The position numbers were made by a program, and so were the translations under genes. The notes below the pieces were generated by a model that was given only the letters and a program-made list of their open reading frames with translations, made no database searches and was not told the DNA's origin. Shown piece by piece: positions 5,821 to 8,219 of a stretch of 8,219 nucleotides of DNA. This DNA comes from Lentimicrobiaceae bacterium (GTDB taxonomy: Bacteria; Bacteroidota; Bacteroidia; Bacteroidales; JAGONC01). The DNA is taken from assembly GCA_030621075.1 (NCBI GenBank), contig JAUXII010000023.1, forward strand, positions 1 through 8,219, given 5' to 3'. The stretch's first letter is position 1. Each line of letters begins with the position of its first letter.

Positions 5821-8219
5821 ATGAAAATAGCTGAAATTATTAAAAACCAGATTGATAATTTACGAGAACAATTAGATAAGAAAGAGTTAGCATTTGGCGA
5901 AATTATTTTTAATAATGGCGCATGTCAGATTTTATCACAATCACATGTCAGGTACGAGTTGATTGTAAGCAGCGAAATAACCGATACGGCCACTGAATAT
6001 GCACTCACCATTGAAGAGGATAGCAATATGATTCCTTCCGTTGGGAAAGAAGCTTGCGGATGGGATAAAAATTCTTTTGCCTGCTTGTTACAGATTGAAA
6101 ACGAATTGCACCTGCTTGAACCAAAAGAGCACGTTGAACATAAAAAATACACAAGAAAAGGAATGGTGCAGCGTGTATTGAAAGAACGACAACAAAAAGC
6201 CGATCAGGCCGAATACCATATAAAGTGGGCAGCAAATATCCATGGCGACCACATTTTAACCAATGAAAAGGGTATTAAATACAAAGTGTTCCTTCGCGAC
6301 TTCGAAAATGAAACTGGTTATAGCGATAGCATGGATTCGAAGCTGAACAAACTGGGCACAACAAAACATATTATGTTTGCTTTCAAAAAGTTGAAAGAAA
6401 ACAAACGTTTATATAAAAGCTTGAATAAAACATACCCTTTTATCGAAATATATTGTGACCCGTTGAATGATTACAAAATAACATGGCATTATCCACACGA
6501 ATTGGCTTTGGAAGAGCAACTCCTGATTTCGAGGTATTTCAAAAAATCCCATTTTATCGAAAATGATGAAATTACATCATTCCTGGGGTTTATAGAAGAA
6601 ACAGCAAATAGTATGATTATCCGTATTCGACCTGAAGTAAATGAAAAGCTTGAATCGGTATTTGAAAAAGAGATGCTTAATAAACTTGCTGAGTCGTATA
6701 AACCCGATTTTAGTGCTGTAAAACTCCAATTATTCGAGTATCAAAAAGAGGGCATTACTTATGCGCTTTTTCGTAAAGCAGCCATAATTGCTGACGAAAT
6801 GGGATTGGGGAAAACCATCGAAGCTATTGGCACGGCAATATTAAAAAAAGAAATTTTCAACTTTAAAAAAACCCTGGTGGTTTGCCCCGCATCTATAAAA
6901 GAACAGTGGAAAAATGAGATAGAAAAGTTCTCTGATGAGAAAGCTATGGTTGTGCAAGGTTTTCCTGATGAACGTGCAAAGCAGTACAAAGATAAGGATC
7001 ATTATTTTTTCATTGTAAATTATGAAACAGTGCTGCGTGACCAACTGGCAATAAACAAAGCAGGCATCGACTTTCTGATTCTTGACGAAGCACAACGAGC
7101 AAAAAACTATGAAACTAAAACGGCATCTTCATTAAAAAGAATTGATGCAAAGCACAAATTGGTAATTACAGGTACACCTATTGAGAACAGATTAATTGAT
7201 ATCTTTTCTATAATGGGCATTCTCGATCCGTACTTTTTTGGCCCTTTGTGGGAATTTTCGTACCAACATTGCCTTTTCGATCCAGAAAGGCATAACAAAA
7301 TTAATGGATACTATAACCTTAAAAGTCTCAATAAAAAACTGGAAAAAATATTAATAAGACGAGAAAAAAGGAAGGTGCTTGATCAACTGCCAAACATTCA
7401 ACAAACAAATATCCCCGTCAACTTATCACCCTTACAAGCTGATTATCACGCTTCATATGCAAAAGGCCTGGCGCAAATACTCCGAAAAAAGTTCCTTACT
7501 CCTTATGATTTGCAGCGTTTGATGTTATTGTTGTCAAGTATGAGAATGGTGTGCGACTCAACCTATCTGATTGATGATGAAACCAACGAATCACCAAAAT
7601 TAGAGGAGCTAAAATATATTTTATTAGAAAAACTTGATGTACAAAATACCGACCGTAAAATCATTATTTTCTCAGAATGGATTAAAGTGCATAAACTAAT
7701 CGGAAAAATGCTGCGCGACAATAATATTGGTTTTGTAGAATTGAATGGAAAGATTCCTGTGAAATCGAGGGGTGAGCTAATCCGAAAATTTGAAGAGAAT
7801 AAACATTATAAAATATTTTTATCGACAGAGGCAGGTGGCTCCGGCTTGAACCTTCAGGTGGCTGATATTCTAATTAATTTTGAGCTTCCCTGGAACCCGG
7901 CAAAAAAGAACCAGCGGATTGGCCGAATTGACAGGCTGGGACAAAAAAGCAATAAACTTACCATTTTAAATTTCATCACACGCAATTCCATTGAACAACA
8001 AATAGCTGCGGGCCTGCTAGTTAAACAAAGTCTTTTCGATGGTGTATTAGGCAATAATGCCAATAAAGATTTTGTTGATTTCAGTACGAAAGGGCGTTCG
8101 CAATTTATCCAACAATTAGAAGAATTTGTTGCAGAAACTGAAAAACTGCCATTCGAAGAAGATGTTTCATTAACAACTGATGAAGCAGATAAAAAAATGG
8201 ATGAAGTATTGGTAGACAA
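5821..8219 (+). CDS. SNF2-family ATP-dependent helicase/translocase (3' end beyond window)
   Basis: There are 799 codons open to the window edge. ATG 5821 is the first possible start, since TGA lies in frame at 5812-5814. SNF2 proteins are double-stranded DNA translocases that remodel protein-DNA complexes. The two RecA-like lobes are complete: FEYQKEG (305-311), motif I ADEMGLGKT (324-332), motif Ia VVCPASIKEQW (353-363), Walker B DEAQ (422-425), motif III TGTPIENR (450-457), motif IV IIIFSEW (614-620), motif V STEAGGSGLNLQ (668-679), and motif VI QRIGRIDRLGQ (698-708) with both arginines. An active ATPase is therefore expected. Residues 1-300 form an accessory region. It includes SDSMDSKLNKLGTTKHI (168-184), which resembles a SWIM zinc finger with its cysteines replaced. 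The tail after about 720 is acidic and continues outside. The gene lies 17 bases after hipA with no promoter between, so it probably shares the hipBA transcript. Related helicases occur in restriction and phage-defence loci, but no such partner is visible here. Confidence 0.93.
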   Translation, partial: MKIAEIIKNQIDNLREQLDKKELAFGEIIFNNGACQILSQSHVRYELIVSSEITDTATEYALTIEEDSNMIPSVGKEACGWDKNSFACLLQIENELHLLEPKEHVEHKKYTRKGMVQRVLKERQQKADQAEYHIKWAANIHGDHILTNEKGIKYKVFLRDFENETGYSDSMDSKLNKLGTTKHIMFAFKKLKENKRLYKSLNKTYPFIEIYCDPLNDYKITWHYPHELALEEQLLISRYFKKSHFIENDEITSFLGFIEETANSMIIRIRPEVNEKLESVFEKEMLNKLAESYKPDFSAVKLQLFEYQKEGITYALFRKAAIIADEMGLGKTIEAIGTAILKKEIFNFKKTLVVCPASIKEQWKNEIEKFSDEKAMVVQGFPDERAKQYKDKDHYFFIVNYETVLRDQLAINKAGIDFLILDEAQRAKNYETKTASSLKRIDAKHKLVITGTPIENRLIDIFSIMGILDPYFFGPLWEFSYQHCLFDPERHNKINGYYNLKSLNKKLEKILIRREKRKVLDQLPNIQQTNIPVNLSPLQADYHASYAKGLAQILRKKFLTPYDLQRLMLLLSSMRMVCDSTYLIDDETNESPKLEELKYILLEKLDVQNTDRKIIIFSEWIKVHKLIGKMLRDNNIGFVELNGKIPVKSRGELIRKFEENKHYKIFLSTEAGGSGLNLQVADILINFELPWNPAKKNQRIGRIDRLGQKSNKLTILNFITRNSIEQQIAAGLLVKQSLFDGVLGNNANKDFVDFSTKGRSQFIQQLEEFVAETEKLPFEEDVSLTTDEADKKMDEVLVD
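6322..6369 (+). other. Degenerate SWIM zinc-finger-like motif in the helicase N-terminal region
   Basis: SWIM domains follow CxCx(n)CxH. Residues Ser168-x-Ser170-(10)-Thr181-x-His183 fall on that spacing, and the surrounding residues D, NKLGT, KHI fit the form CDCPD...NKLGTCKHI that I recall from SWIM-containing SNF2 helicases. All three zinc-binding cysteines are hydroxyl residues while the histidine is kept. A zinc ion is unlikely to be bound as drawn. The alignment is by eye. Confidence 0.4.

Noticed and set aside
5811..5834. ATG at 5811 between hipA and the helicase gene
   Set aside because: It opens only seven codons before TGA and is in a different frame from the helicase. The first in-frame start for the helicase is 5821.
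5861..6100. A possible first SWIM-like segment near the helicase N-terminus (residues about 25-95, with Cys80 and Cys88)
   Set aside because: The flanking pattern is suggestive, but the spacing does not give CxCx(n)CxH. The later segment at residues 168-183 fits much better.
7854..8219. Minus-strand open frame of 121 codons opposite the helicase C-terminal region
   Set aside because: It is serine-rich low-complexity translation antisense to clearly conserved SNF2 motifs V and VI, so it is a shadow frame.
1..8219. CRISPR arrays, tRNA or rRNA genes, insertion-sequence ends
   Set aside because: I saw no regularly spaced repeats, no tRNA-like cloverleaf, no rRNA sequence, and no transposase or flanking terminal inverted repeats in the window.

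Overview
The window looks like a chromosomal segment of a member of the Bacteroidota. It is AT-rich and lacks obvious Shine-Dalgarno sequences. Upstream regions carry the Bacteroidota -7 promoter box TAnnTTTG. It encodes the Bacteroidota-type second elongation factor G and the C-terminal end of a GH92-type glycosidase, a family abundant in that phylum. I cannot name a genus.

Left part (1-1662). Bases 1-239 hold no gene I can recognise. At 240-422 lies a short in-frame piece that reads like the extreme C-terminus of a GH92 alpha-mannosidase with nothing recognisable upstream, so it is probably a remnant. Ten bases after its stop begins an intact iron-dependent, probably NADPH-using alcohol/aldehyde reductase of the YqhD/butanol dehydrogenase type (433-1572). 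A strong hairpin sits between this gene and the convergent next one.

Middle (1663-4172). On the minus strand is a full-length EF-G paralogue of the Bacteroidota EF-G2 type. The histidine of the DTPGH motif is phenylalanine, the NKxD base-recognition motif is NHLE, and domain IV carries an insertion of roughly 40 residues. All of this fits a translation factor that does not depend on GTP hydrolysis. The 314-base divergent spacer that follows contains its probable promoter, a short dispersed-repeat-like palindrome, and the promoter and operator region of the next operon.

Right part (4173-8219). Three plus-strand genes are packed tightly: hipB (HTH antitoxin/repressor), hipA (HipA-family Ser/Thr kinase; stop and start overlap by one base), and, 17 bases later, a large SNF2-type helicase that runs off the window. 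All motifs expected of an active HipA kinase and an active SNF2 motor are present. The helicase N-terminal region contains what looks like a SWIM zinc finger whose three cysteines are Ser, Ser and Thr. A perfect 13-base direct repeat, each copy with an internal near-palindrome, flanks the predicted hipB transcription start and is a good candidate HipB operator pair.

The most interesting item is the HipB-HipA-SNF2 arrangement. It suggests an accessory, possibly defence-related, module in which a toxin-antitoxin pair and a DNA-translocating ATPase share one autoregulated transcript. Coupling and function are inferences from layout only.
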